A stretch of DNA of 64,000 bases. Origin: Aplectana chamaeleonis (lineage: Eukaryota > Nematoda > Chromadorea > Rhabditida > Cosmocercidae). Below the pieces are notes generated by a model. The model had not been told where the DNA came from. It made no database searches and saw nothing but the letters and a program-made list of their open reading frames with translations. The DNA lies in assembly GCA_029168955.1 (NCBI GenBank), contig JAPDOI010000135.1:1058501-1122500 (forward strand). Direction: 5' to 3'. Positions 45,835 through 57,223 of the stretch are shown here, piece by piece (positions within the stretch are counted from its first letter, which is position 1; every line of letters begins with the position of its first letter). The position numbers and the translations under genes are program-made.

Positions 45835-46289
45835 TTAAATGGTCTTCTTCCTCAACAAGCCGACACTGAGAAAAGGAAATTTAAACGCCCACTCCGCCTT
45901 TTTTAAACCGTCCTCTCTTACAAATGTGAGTGTTTTGTGGGCCCTTCTCGCTATATTACTTTCCTATGGGTACCAAACTGCGAAAAGTCACAAAAAGCAG
46001 GTACATTTTTTTCGGAGTGACAGGCGGGTCTACCACGCCTGAAATGCTTAGCTTTGGCTGTGAGAATGAAGCGGTAACTGCTGGAGCAACAGAAAGCGAC
46101 GAACTGCTGTAACAACTTTGCACCCCTTATTGAAAGAAAGTTTTCAAATTCTTGTTCATCAAAGTAATGATAATTTTTTACTGGCTATCGTCATGGCTTG
46201 GTGCTTACGATCCACGATGGTTTCACCGTAATTGCGTTTTACGATTTGCGAATTTAGAAGTTTCATTTATGCACACCCCTGATGACTAA

Positions 46290-47963
46290 CAATAAGTGGC
46301 TCGTTATTCAGTGTAGAAGTTTTTTGTATGGTTGCTTTGCATACTTGTTATAGGCCGTAAAACCACGAAATTTTCATGGTTCCTACGCATGCTGGTGAAC
46401 GTGCTCAGATAGAGACATCACACTTCTCGCTGTACCACTAGCCGACGTCCCGTAACCCCTCACGCGGAAGGCCAATAGATCGGTCGCGGGCAGTCGGCAG
46501 CGCCGTTCCGTTGACTGCCCGTACACAGTGAACAAGCACTCTGCGGCCCTTCTGCCACCGAATTACGGCTAATCTGATGACTAACAGAACACAGTCCTAA
46601 AACAGTTCGCGGCACATTTAAAAATCACCCTTTAAGAGAAGGTCTGTTAAAACAAAATTTCAAAAATCCGCTTCTGGGGATTTCACCTTGAACTGCTCTT
46701 GACAACGAAGGGGTGAGCTTATACGGGGGAGCTTCCTACACCCACGTGTAGGAAGATCCCTGCAGTCTTCCCATTCGCAGATGTCATTAACGGACAGTGG
46801 TTCACCTGCCCAAGACCAGCGTCGCACACAGCGCGGGTTTTAAGAAGAGTCTCAACACTGCGTTCTCTGCTCAGCAATCGTTCATTGGCTCCACTCTAGT
46901 GGATGGTGCAATGATGATATCAAAGTGGGAATCGATGAGTGAGTGTTCGATGACCCCCAGGAATAGCCGACTGTCGGCCGACACTCCGCGGAAAGACGGA
47001 AAAGCCTCTCTATCCGCGGTAACTGGGGCGCTGTGCCACGCCCACAAAATTGGAGCCGCGCGAAGTCGACTAGCCCGACTTGGCCGGCGGAAAGTGGGCT
47101 GTTTTTATCTGAGTGCGTATGGATTATATCGTACCCTCCTATGAAATATAGTCGCATTGAAGATTTGTTCACATATTTTTATCAATATGCATATATGAAG
47201 TCTGAAGTTTGTAGGTGAGCAAGCTGTAAATGGAATGGAGCACTACTGTTCGTTCGAATATGGATGTTTTCAAGGGCTTGCTGGTTTTTTTTGACCGTTT
47301 TGCCTCAGCTTTATTCCAAAAATTATCCGACCTGATATCCGTATCCGAATCATTGGAAAAATGGCATTATCTGAATCGATTAAATATCCGAACAATTACC
47401 GCTAATCTTTCGGAATAGACGACCCACCTAGAAGAATTGAATTTTCGTGGTCTTTTATATATGTTCTTTGCATACATTTCACATGTCGCTCTGTGCTTCT
47501 ACATGTTTAGAAGCGAGAACATCAGAAAATGATCCCGTAGCAGCATGCGAACAACTTTTTTTACCAGAGTGGGTCGTCTATTCCGAAAGAGTACCGAATT
47601 ACCTTCGGATAACAAGTATACTGCAAAGCCCCATTGACGATGCTGCACTTCATGCTACGAAGAAGTTGTTGTATTGTCACAAATGAGATAACGGCAACTC
47701 CCGAGGGAAGTACATACGCGAAAGAACTGCGCGTCGATTATGGCTGAAGAAGGCACCAAAGACCTCTAGTGGACCGACTTGACGATCACGCGCTTCTTAA
47801 AGGTTAAAGTGGTATTCAGAATCAAATCATACTTTGATTTGATGGCAGCGCAGCTCTAAATATAGAGTGTGAGTAGCCAATGATCAGATATCAGTTGTCT
47901 CAGAAAGTTCAATGGTCTGCATGTAGGATGAGCGGGTTATGCATTCCGAAAAATTTAACTGAC
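46290..47963. other. No gene seen; possible worn ATCCGAAT repeat
   Basis: 47,320-47,415 contains ATCCGAAT-type words similar to the elements at 15,654 and 50,889, but no ends were found. The open frames elsewhere are unrecognised. Confidence 0.35.
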
Positions 47964-48289
47964 AAGGGACGACCCCCCGGGGGAGGAGACGTCATGAAAA
48001 AAGTTCTTATGAAAGTTGTGGGAAATGGATGTAGTATTATTACTCTATGTTGGGTTTTACCTAAGGACCATCCGGTATAGCAAAAAATTGGAAAAACATG
48101 AAAAATTAGCGGGCGCATTCTCTTCAACCGACCACCATGGCTGTGCTTTCGGTTTTTCAGACGCTAAAATTTGCTGGCTACTATATCTAGCACCCATCTA
48201 CCTCAATCTGCTTTATTAGGATCAATATGGAGAGAATTATTTTTTCGACTTTTTTTTTCGCCATGTGCTCACTCATTCACCCTCAAACT

Positions 48290-49640
48290 CTTCTTCTTCT
48301 TCTTTATTGACGCAGGTTAACACCCACGTGATAAAAATAGAAATAATAGCACAAATCATTAATAATTAAAACCAAGCAGCTAATCAATTATTTGGAACAG
48401 CCAACAATGAAAAAAATAAAGAAAGCTGTAATCAAAGATCAATCGACTTCGTTAAAAACCTCCGATTTTAGTATATGGGAAGCTAGACGTCTGAACGTAG
48501 TCAGAGACAAGTGCATCATATCCTGATCAAAAACCTTATTCAACAAAGGTACTACTCTAATAGAAAAGAACTGCGACCTAATTTGAGATTTAGTTAACGG
48601 AAGTTTGATTTTTGTGCTCCCACCCCTAATTCTAGAATGGACAGTTGAAAAGAATTGAGACGAGTTGACTCTAGCACTACCTGTAAGAATTTTGAAAGCC
48701 ATAACAAGATCGTTTTTCCTTCTCCGACTGATTACACTAGGAAGAGCATAAAGCTGGCGTCGTTCCACAGCATTAGGGATAAACTCGTAACCGAGACCAG
48801 AACAACGCATAGCAAGCTTTCGCGTAAAGTTGCTTTGCACACTCTCGAGATAATTTATATCCTTCTTTTTATACGGAGAGAAAACTGTAGTTCCAGACTC
48901 TAGAATAGATCTTACATAGGTCTTGTATGCTTTGAGTAAAGTTTTGGAATTCCTAGACCTGAGTGCCTTGAAGAGATTGTACGTTCTATGAATTGCACTG
49001 GAGAAGAGCGCTTTGTAATGACTGTCAAAACTCAGTTTGTCGTTTATTTTGTACCCAAGATCTCTCACTTCCTTTACTAACTCAAGTTCCACGCCACCGA
49101 TAGTGTATGTAGCATTCACCTTACAGGTTCCGATCCGTAGAATCTTAGTTTTGTCCGCCGCGAGAGGCAGCCCCCATTGATCTGACCATATTTTGACTTG
49201 ATCGATCGCCGTTTTAAAAGTTTTGGCATCCTCCGAATTCTTGGCAACAGTGAACACTTTGATATCGTCGGCATACATTTCACAAGCCACTCCGAAGTTT
49301 TCAAGGTAATCAGGCAATCCCGACGTGTAGATAAGAAAGAGAATTGGGGACAACACTCCTCCTTGAGGAACACCACTTGCAGCAGAGTATATCTCAGAAA
49401 AATCTTCACTAACCCTGACTTGGTAAGTACGATCGTGAAGAAAATTGGTCAACCACTTGATGACCATAGGATGCATACCTATTGTCGTTAGTTTACCAAT
49501 CAACCTCGTGATGGGAATTCTGTCAAAAGCTTTCGAGAAGTCAAAAAATACTACATCAACTTGCTGCTTACTATCCACCGCTTTTGTCCATTCGTTTAGA
49601 GACTCGATAAGATAATCGAAAAAAAATTCTGCGTGATCGA
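48290..49640 (-). mobile_element. CR1-like non-LTR retrotransposon, 5'-truncated
   Basis: It is truncated inside the reverse transcriptase, as is usual after incomplete target-primed insertion. The 3' end (on the minus strand) has AATAAA followed by GAA repeats near 48,290-48,310. Confidence 0.75.
48439..49578 (-). pseudogene. CR1-like reverse transcriptase, C-terminal two-thirds
   Basis: About 380 codons are open, reaching upstream to near 49,640 in the same frame. RT motifs are FFDFSKAFDRIP, a G-x-P-QGG-LSP block (SGVPQGGVLSPILF), catalytic CEMYADDIKVF and KTKILRIG. A tail typical of the CR1/Jockey group follows (LLKAYKTYVRSILESGTTVF). The endonuclease and the first RT blocks are missing, so the fragment cannot mobilise itself. 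It is antisense to the receptor gene and lies in its first intron. Confidence 0.85.
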
Positions 49641-50080
49641 GCCAAGTTCAGTAGCTTTCGATGAAGGGTCAGCAGATGTATTGGGCGACCGATTGTCGAT
49701 TTCTGAAAATTAAAACTGCGGCCTTGATGATAATTTTCTAGAAAGGGTTCATCGCTCTGCTTCTTACTATGACAATGCTTTTTTCTCCGATGATTCGCAA
49801 ACAAATTGTATGTGTTCAAGAAAGGTGTTCTCTTTTTCTCAAGCAAAGTTATACAAAGTTAGAAGATGCTCACATTACAATATTTCTCAATGAACCCAAA
49901 ATGCCAGCACAAGAAGAAGAGAAGGATAATTTTTAATAAGGTGAGGAAATGCTCATATACTACAGGGATTCACGCGATACGAAATTGTAAATCCAGTAAG
50001 ATTGGAAAAAGCAAGTTAAAATGTCAATGAGAAACCTTGCGGATAATCAATCGAATAAATGCAGAACAATTTTTTCAGAA

Positions 50081-50163
50081 GATGCTTTGCGGGAATCGAA
50101 CCCACAACCCTTCGTAGTTTAGCATTCCCCATCGTTATCCTCTCGACCACCCTATAAGGTGGC
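50081..50163 (-). tRNA. tRNA-Ser(GCU)-like pseudogene or SINE head
   Basis: On the minus strand an A-box-like TGGTCGAGAGG, an anticodon-loop-like AATGCTAAAC and a perfect B box GGTTCGATTCC occur with tRNA spacing. The T stem GTGGG/CCCGC pairs. The acceptor stem does not pair, so I do not call a working tRNA. Confidence 0.4.
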
Positions 50164-50682
50164 TTGGGCAACTTCAATCAAGTGATATGAGGAATGGAAT
50201 GCTTAGAGTGAGCTTGGAAACGGCTTATATCTCACGAATGGGCCAGAATCAAACCGTCAAACCTTGTATAGGGCAATTTTGTTCTAACTTAATGTGTGCC
50301 GAGCATATGAACTCACTCCAGCTGCTCCGAGAAAGAGGTTACAGGTAGTTTCAAGTAGTTCTTCATTTTTTCTGGAATATCAGAAGGCCCTTAGGTAAAA
50401 CTCAACATACAGTAATGTTACTATATCCTCCCCCCGCAACTTTTAGTAGAACTTTTTTCAGGACGTCTCCTCCCCGAGGAGTCGTCCCTTGTGAGGTCCA
50501 AGTAAGCGAGTATAGAACAATTAGGCCAAATCTTCCGGATGTTGAATAATTGATAGCGGCTGACCCACTATTCCCGATCTGCACCACATGAACACTGAAC
50601 AATGACAGTTTTTATTCAAAAAATCATAAAAAAATGACTCATTGATATCGTGTTTATTGAAATGATTCGCTATTGCTTTCAG

Positions 50683-50837
50683 ATCGGCGCGTTGTTCCCG
50701 CTGCATCGACAGATCGCCGGCTCCGAGTCATGCGGTCAGATATGGGAACAGTACGGTATTCAGCGTACCGAGATCGCACTGCAAACTGTACGCGAGCTAC
50801 AGGATCAGCTGCCGTTTCGACTAGGAATCTCCGTGAG
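50683..50837 (+). CDS. mgl-2: Metabotropic glutamate receptor (group I-like), exon 2
   Basis: This exon opens the extracellular glutamate-binding (Venus-flytrap) domain. It encodes IGALFPLHRQIAGSESCGQ, then IWEQYGIQR and LPFRLGISVR. It begins after ttgctttcag in phase 0 and ends in phase 2 at GTGAG|gtgagt. Tyr and Arg of EQYGIQR correspond to glutamate-contacting Tyr74 and Arg78 of mammalian mGluR1. The Cys of SCGQI corresponds to Cys67, which pairs with a Cys in exon 3. Splice phase joins exon 3 exactly (SV|R|DSCW). Confidence 0.92.
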
Positions 50838-50888
50838 GTGAGTGACAGTCATGGAAGTGGCAGTCGAATCCATCAACTACATATGTAG

Positions 50889-51223
50889 CATACTGTTGCA
50901 AATGAAATTCATTTCGAATATCCGACTTTTCGACTGTAGTCGGATATCGCCCTTTTTCGAATATTCGACTTTTCGACTGTAGTCGGATATCGCCCTTTTT
51001 CGAATATTCGACTTTTCGACTGTAGTCGGATATCGGACTTTTTCGAATATTCGACTTTTCGACTGTAGTCGGATATCGGACTTTTTCGAATATTTGACTT
51101 TTCGACTATAGTCGGATATCGCATTTCTTCGAATATCCGACTTTTCGAATGAAAAGTCGACTTTTTTATCCGACTGAAACAGTCGAATACTCATCCGATT
51201 ATTCGATTCGGAACAAGTATATA
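50889..51223. mobile_element. hAT-like element of TCGGATATCGG repeats, 8-bp duplication
   Basis: Exact ATATGTAG flanks lie at 50,881-50,888 and 51,224-51,231. The ends CATACTGTTGCAAATG and, inverted, TATATACTTGTTCCGAATCG are similar but worn. The body is five or so units of about 60 bp built from TCGAATATTCGACTTTTCGA and GTAGTCGGATATCG. Confidence 0.75.
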
Positions 51224-51231
51224 ATATGTAG

Positions 51232-52164
51232 TGCTCTGTGTCAGAGGCACGTGCTCCCCACCCGAATTCCTTCACCAGTATACTTCAAAGTCATATATTT
51301 TACCGAATTATTATGTGCAGTAGTTTATTATGTGTGTGGGGGTGGCTGTTGGAGCGGTGCAAAACAGCTCGTTAGCCGTAGCTGATTCAATTTACGGCCG
51401 CAGCGCGCTGTCAGCGGGTGGTTGAGAGGAGGAGTACGCGCACCTTTTGAGAACATAATAGTTATTTATTTGGTGGTGCTGGATTGAATTTACGAATACG
51501 CCGCGCCGTGCTTGCTTCTATGGCGAAAGCAAGACGGCAAAATAGACTTCGGAGAAGGGATTTCGAAATAAAAATCCGCTGCTTGGATGACAATACCTGG
51601 CGTCTACATCTACCAGGTTACCCACGTTCTTTTGAATAACTCACCTGATCTAGTGTACCTATGAGCTTTTTTGATATATTAGGAGGACCGGAAAATCATT
51701 TCGTTAATCCGCATGTCAATATTCGATTGTCATTTATCAGCTCATTGTTAGGTTAACAGGAGTGCCAAAGACATTGTCAGGTTATAATTTACTTATAAGC
51801 GGTTGAATTATAATTTTCTTGTAATTTGGGGTAAAATGGCCAACCAAATACTAGAAGAGGTTAACTTTTGGCGTTTTTGAGTTTAGCAAGGGAAGTAACG
51901 CAACAGTTGCTACCAAAAGCATTTGCGATGTTCATCCAAATGCATTGCACATTCGTAAATACCAAAGGTGGTTTTCCGAATACAAAGTGGGTAATTTTGA
52001 TCTATCCGACTCGTGTCTACCAGGGCAAGTGGAAGAGAATCCGTGTCAAACGACCGAGCAATTATCAAATAGTCTAACAAGGCAAGTATACAAAGCGTAG
52101 GTCGGATCTGCCAAAACGAATGGTTGACTACTTAATTCTTGGCTAGCGCTGCTGGTTACGCATG
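51232..52164. other. No gene or repeat recognised
   Basis: An open frame at 51,868-52,077 is unrecognised. Confidence 0.35.
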
Positions 52165-52169
52165 TGATA

Positions 52170-52850
52170 AAAAAGAAAAAGAAAAGAAGGTCCACTAAAA
52201 AGGGGATCTACCAAACAAATGTGGTTTGGTGCTGACAGAAACGTTCCAACAAAAAAAGAGGAATGTGGAAGTGGATCTCGAGAACCGATTCTCGTGGCTG
52301 AATCCTTCAACTCGCGAAAACAACCCGTTTTGTAATTTTTCATAGAAAAGCTTTGTGGTTTCAAAAATTTCTTCTCTTAATTCGGTTCTATCCTGGTACT
52401 AAGGAAAAATCGTGCACTCAATACTTATGATTAGAAATACTCAATACTTATTATTAGAAAGAAAACACAATGTTTGGAAATTCAGACAAACGATTTCATT
52501 TTGAAGTTCAGAAAAGTAAACCAGTGAAGGTGCAGTAGCAAGTGCAATTACTAGTATATGAACCTTTTCAGCCGAGTAAAAGCCCTTCTTCGAAAAGCCA
52601 GGACACTTCCATGTAAAATACCCCAGCGGTTTGTTTGGGGAGAACTAAAAAATTTGTCCACGGAAATTGGTTCTCAAGAAAAAAATTTTAATTTTTTGTA
52701 CACTCGCCCACTCCACTTTCCTGATGTTCCTTTTTGTTGGAGCGTTTCTACCAGCGCCAAACCGCTTTTGATTGGGCAAACCCATTTATCTAGAATCGTT
52801 AACTTTTTCTTGGTATTACGTAGTAATATCCACGAGAAATCTTCACGATT
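52170..52850. repeat. Diverged inverted-repeat pair
   Basis: GGTTTGGTGCTGACAGAAAC at 52,225 is inverted in CTACCAGCGCCAAACCG near 52,750. The pairing extends over about 150 bp with many changes. The open frame at 52,558-52,875 lies in the right arm and is a by-product. Confidence 0.5.
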
Positions 52851-53281
52851 AGCCAATCTGTATCGTTTGATTTGACAAACAGTACGTAACCAACTTGTTA
52901 ACTGGTTCTTTTAGACCACCGCCTTGGAAAAACACATCCTACAAAGTCTTTCAGCGGATTGATTAAGGAGTCAATTACTTCAGAGATCCATTCTGGGGGC
53001 AAACTTTGTTCAGTAGCTCACTCAAGATTCATTCATAAAAATTAAATTTCTTCTAACATCAGATATCTGAGAGCGTTTCCTAGAGACTCCATGGAAATAC
53101 CTTGATTTCTGAAAGCTGTATCCTTCACTCCTCTCTGGAATGCTGATAGCCCCCCTCCCAAACTAGGATTGCACCTATCCCAAAGTTTAAGTTATCCCTG
53201 TACTGTACAGCCAAAGCTGTAAATGATCCCTCTACGCGGAGACCCAGAGATAGCCAGTTTGCACTTTGGCCGGCAGATAGA
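52851..53281. other. No gene or repeat recognised
   Basis: Short frames only. Confidence 0.35.
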
Positions 53282-53289
53282 GTGCCAAT

Positions 53290-56095
53290 CAGAGGTGTGC
53301 GGCAATAAAAATTGCAAGAAATTTCGGTTGCCGAAATCGGTTTTCGGGTTTCAGAACAAAAATTTTTTCTCGGTTTTCGGAAATCGGGTGCGAAACGCCA
53401 AAAAAAAATACGCAGAAACATCTCACGTTTTCGGAACGCAGAAACGCCGGAAATTTTGAAAAATCTTCAGATCCTCGCGAGAAATTGACAACTATGCAAC
53501 TTCGGCTAGAACGTCTGGATACCATATAGCGAATCGATCCTCAAACATGCGCATATGAGGCCTAAGGCTTGCTCAGATGGGGCAATTACTAGTATTGGCG
53601 GAGTAAGCAGCGCAAGTGGTCCGTCCTTGTCTGGAAGGGTAAATACAACAATGATGTACAACAATGATACAGGACTCAGTTGACATGATGAACCCGATAA
53701 GCCCTACTTCAGGCTGAGATTGGCTCAAAATGAAGGAGATGGCTCATATGTATTATTCATTTTCATTATTTATTGAAGAAAGAAAGCGTCTGAAGGATCT
53801 CAGAACCAACATATCAAAGCACTGAACAGACTTCGAGAATTTCTGATTAGGTTAGCTCTCTGGCAAAAATAATGGTTTAGCAGAACATTTAATATTTAGG
53901 ATAAAACAGAGGTCAAAGAAGTTTGAAAAATGTCTGGAGACAGTTATGAAAAAAAATTGGCTCACAATAATCAGGCTTAATGAAAAACTGGGAAATGCAG
54001 TCGGAATAAATGATGGCGTACAGTTTGGGAATGCAATTTGGTGGTCAAACATGGACCATTTTCATCGATAGGTAGTGAGACCGGATTTACAACTACCTTA
54101 ATTAGACTCATCAAAGCAAAATCAAGCGCAGTTTAGAATGAATTCCGAGCCCTGTGGTTTCCCAGCTTCACTAGTGTTTGCTGCCGTACAGCCATAGACA
54201 ACTCGGAAAAAATTGATTTCTACTGTGTATTTTCAAAAGGCGCACCTTTGGATCTTTTCGTGCGATAACGGTTAACGCTGGACCAGACTTTCTTATGAAA
54301 TCCAGTCATAAAATCTTTCACTTTCGATAATTGGATCTGATGATTGACCATCGACAATCGTAAATTCATAATCATAACACTGAGCGATATTTCCCAGTTT
54401 CTTGTCTTCAGGTTAGTACCGCAGCGGCTCAAATCATTTTATCAATGTTTCATCGAGACCATTCTTTCCAGTGTTCTTTCCTTTCATTTTTCCCTATATA
54501 ACGTACTCAATATTCTGACTTTTGATATGAAACCAGCAAATTCTAGAAATCGCACCGTACTTTCCTCAGAAAATTCCCTTTCTGACACGTCGACTAAACT
54601 GAAGCGATGTTCAAATTTGAGAAGACGAAAATCTTTAGCAGCTTTGCCCTCGGTAGTTATCAAATCGGTACCGATCGGTATCACTTGGGGACGAACGTAA
54701 TTCCCTGAAACTTGCTGTGACCTACAACCGTAAAGCGCTCTGCATCAGGGATTCCTAAAACCCTAGTCACACCATGTTATGGCTTTCCAAAACACTTACG
54801 AAGTTTCCGTCGTATTTCTCGGGCGCTATTACCCGCATTGCAAAAAAGCGCTAACCTGGGCTATTCGGAATGCGAAAATTAGTATGACCCTGATTTTCAT
54901 TACCATTTTTAGGGAGGATGGAACGTCGGGTGGCTCATAATCAGAATATTTACATGTTCTCTGTCATCGTAAACCTCCATTTCAGAAGTATCCTTTAAAC
55001 TTTAGCGATCAGAATTCGAAATGGGATAGAAGATTATGTATATTCTGTCCCCAAACTAGTTTAGCAGCAAGCGAAGGAGTCCAAGAAGCTTGGCGCTTCC
55101 TGCGTCTCTGACGTTTTGGCTGCCAGCATCTGTCTGACCTATAATTATGCTTTGCCATGCCAGCTATAATGGTGGCACACACGGGATGCAACCTAATTAA
55201 ATCATGTGGCGGGACCCGCACCCGGAGCAACGGCGGCGGTTATCGTAGATGCGTAGAAGATGTCGCGTGTGGGTCGCAGCGACGTGTCGCGAAGGGCTGA
55301 CATATACTGCAACTAATGCGATGGCCTGTCGCTTACCGCCTGTCGCTGTCGCTATCGCGGTCGCACTGCGACAACCAAATTTCGCCACAGGACGAAGAGG
55401 CGGTCGTCGTCCGCTGGGCAGAGCGACGACCATGTGTCGCAAAGGCCTTACATACCCTCTTACCTTTGGCGTCAGGGACGACAGAGGAATCGCTGACTTC
55501 TCTGGACTCTACGCATTGCGCTAAACTCTGAACGTTTGGGCGAGTAAATGGCTGAAGCGCCGCGCGCCATTTCAGCCTACTATCAAAACATTATTTGACT
55601 AGCTCCAACGAAAAATGTGTCCTTTCACCTGAGATCGCTAAACGTCGTCTGAGATTCAAGGAGATTAACACCGAAATCGGTTTCTTTTTGCTTCTTTTGC
55701 GGTTCCTCAAGAAACCAGTCTAGACCATTTCTGGAAAGTAAAACCAACTTTTGCGCTCTTATGATGCAGAATGAAAACCATATGCGCTGTTTAACAGTTC
55801 ACTCTGCCACTGTTTCCAGAATCACAGGGTTGCATCTTGATTTTTAATCTAGTACGCGCCTAGCGCGTGCAGCAACACATTCTTATATGGCAGGAACATA
55901 GAAATGAATCACTAAACTAGTAAACAACAGAAGAATAATGGAAATATGACGGTTTTTAATATGATATTTTGTTCCACCGCATTTTCCGCGTTTCGCAGCA
56001 CTTTCTGCGGTTTTCGGAAGGCGGAACGCGGAAGGCCAGAAACGCGCGAAACTGCGGTTTTCGGAACGCGAAACGCGAAATTCCGCTCATCCCTG
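53290..56095. mobile_element. hAT-like element, 2.8 kb, 8-bp duplication
   Basis: GTGCCAAT flanks both sides exactly (53,282-53,289 and 56,096-56,103). The ends are CAGAGGTGTGCGG and, inverted, CAGGGATGAGCGG, the same type as 41,780-46,281. Subterminal TTTTCGG/CGAAACGCG-type repeats occur at both ends. No transposase was recognised; unrecognised frames (e.g. 54,344-54,700) and a GC-rich inverted segment at 55,200-55,450 lie inside. Confidence 0.85.
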
Positions 56096-56195
56096 GTGCC
56101 AATCCGGCTGGCAGCGCCTTTCTTTTCGTCCTCTGCGCTCATCATACTGACTCGAAGACCCCGCGTGCCGAGTTGTCAATGCTCCGGAGACCAAA

Positions 56196-57223
56196 ACGAA
56201 TAGTGTCGTTAGTATCTCTTGTGGCTCAATAGTAAAACTGCGCAGTATCACGTCCCGAGCTGCAGGTTCCAAGAAGTTACAAGCTTGAAAAGATAGTTTT
56301 TTCTGCTTTTTGTACCTTCCGAAAAGCGCGTGAGTCTTCGGAAAATCCGGGAACGGACCTCATCGTTGTGGTCAGCGCCCAAAACTACCCCTGAGCAAAG
56401 TTTGGGTGAAGGCACATTTTACATACTTTGTCCGGACGGACAGCGTTTTGGACTTTTACGGATTTTCGGTTGGGCGTTCATTTGTACCAATTGAGGGCTC
56501 CGGGAGCGTTCTAGAAAAATGTTCCAGATTTGAGTCAAAATTCTCCAAGGGGGTTTTTTGTGGCGCTGATCGCGAATTTGTGGATTATTAGCCGATTTTC
56601 CAAAGTTTTCGGCTAATTTCGTTTGAAGCTTCTCAATTGGGGAAAATTTCGAGGGAAAAGCGCCACTTTCGAGATTTCCGGTTTTCTACGATAGGTATGT
56701 CTCAAAATCATTCTCTGAGGGTTATTTTCAGTGTTAAACACGAATCTGGAGTCCGTTTATCGATTTTCTGGAGATAACGGTAGATTATGGTGGGTATATG
56801 GTAGTTTGGTCAAAATCTCAGATCTTATTCAAAATTTGTATACGGGGGTTAATCGGGGTGGAGAATACGAATTTAACGTCCGTTTGTCGATTTTCAAAAT
56901 ACTAAGGTGGGTTTTGACCTCTTAGTGACATGTTACCTACCGTAACCTACAGTAAACCTCAGAATTTCGACAAACGGACTCCAGATTCGTGTTCACCGCC
57001 CTAGATTACCCCCACATACAACTTTTGAGCTTAATCCGAGAAATTTTTTTTTAAAATCCAAAAAAATGCCCGATGGGTGCCCTGAAAAAAATGACCTTGC
57101 CTTTTCGCGAGGCTTGAAAAATGCCCATAACTCTTCTGAACCTGCGGCTTGGGGCAGGATACTGCGCATTTTTACTATTGAGCCAGAAGAGATACTTACT
57201 ATACTAGTCGTTTTGGCAGATCC
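56196..57223. mobile_element. Palindromic element with about 100-bp TIRs
   Basis: The left arm CCAAAACGAATAGTGTCGTT, then TATCTCTTGTGGCTCAATAG, pairs with the inverted right arm (CCAAAACGACTAGTATAGTA). An inner inverted pair carries ACGAATCTGGAGTCCGTTT. It shares inner words with 6447-6922. No target duplication was found. Confidence 0.7.

Larger units (their letters stand above)
41780..46281. mobile_element. hAT-like element, 4.5 kb, filled with nested MITEs
   Basis: The exact 8-bp duplication ATGACTAA lies at 41,772-41,779 and 46,282-46,289. The ends are CAGGGATGTGCGTAAAT and, inverted, CAGGGGTGTGCATAAAT. Subterminal repeats of GATTTACG-type words occur at both ends. CAGGG-type ends with an 8-bp duplication are characteristic of hAT. 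Most of the length is later TTAA-family insertions, leaving a core of about 1.1 kb with no transposase seen. Confidence 0.85.
47964..50497. repeat. Inverted pair flanking the CR1 fragment
   Basis: 47,964-48,068 (gacgacc...ggaggagacgtc, then gaaaaaagttctt) is inverted at 50,396-50,497 (aagaacttttttc-like, gacgtctcctcc, gtcgtccctt). About 105 bp align, and weak similarity continues inward. It may be one 2.5-kb element that received the CR1 fragment, or two independent copies. Confidence 0.55.
12058..50682 (+). other. mgl-2: Intron 1 of the mGluR gene, 38.6 kb
   Basis: The intron starts gtcagtgat and ends ttgctttcag. It contains most of the mobile elements listed below, including an RTE-type element, a CR1-like fragment, a 4.5-kb hAT-like element and more than a dozen TTAA-family MITEs. 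I saw no further receptor exon inside it; the phases of exons 1 and 2 fit directly. Confidence 0.6.
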
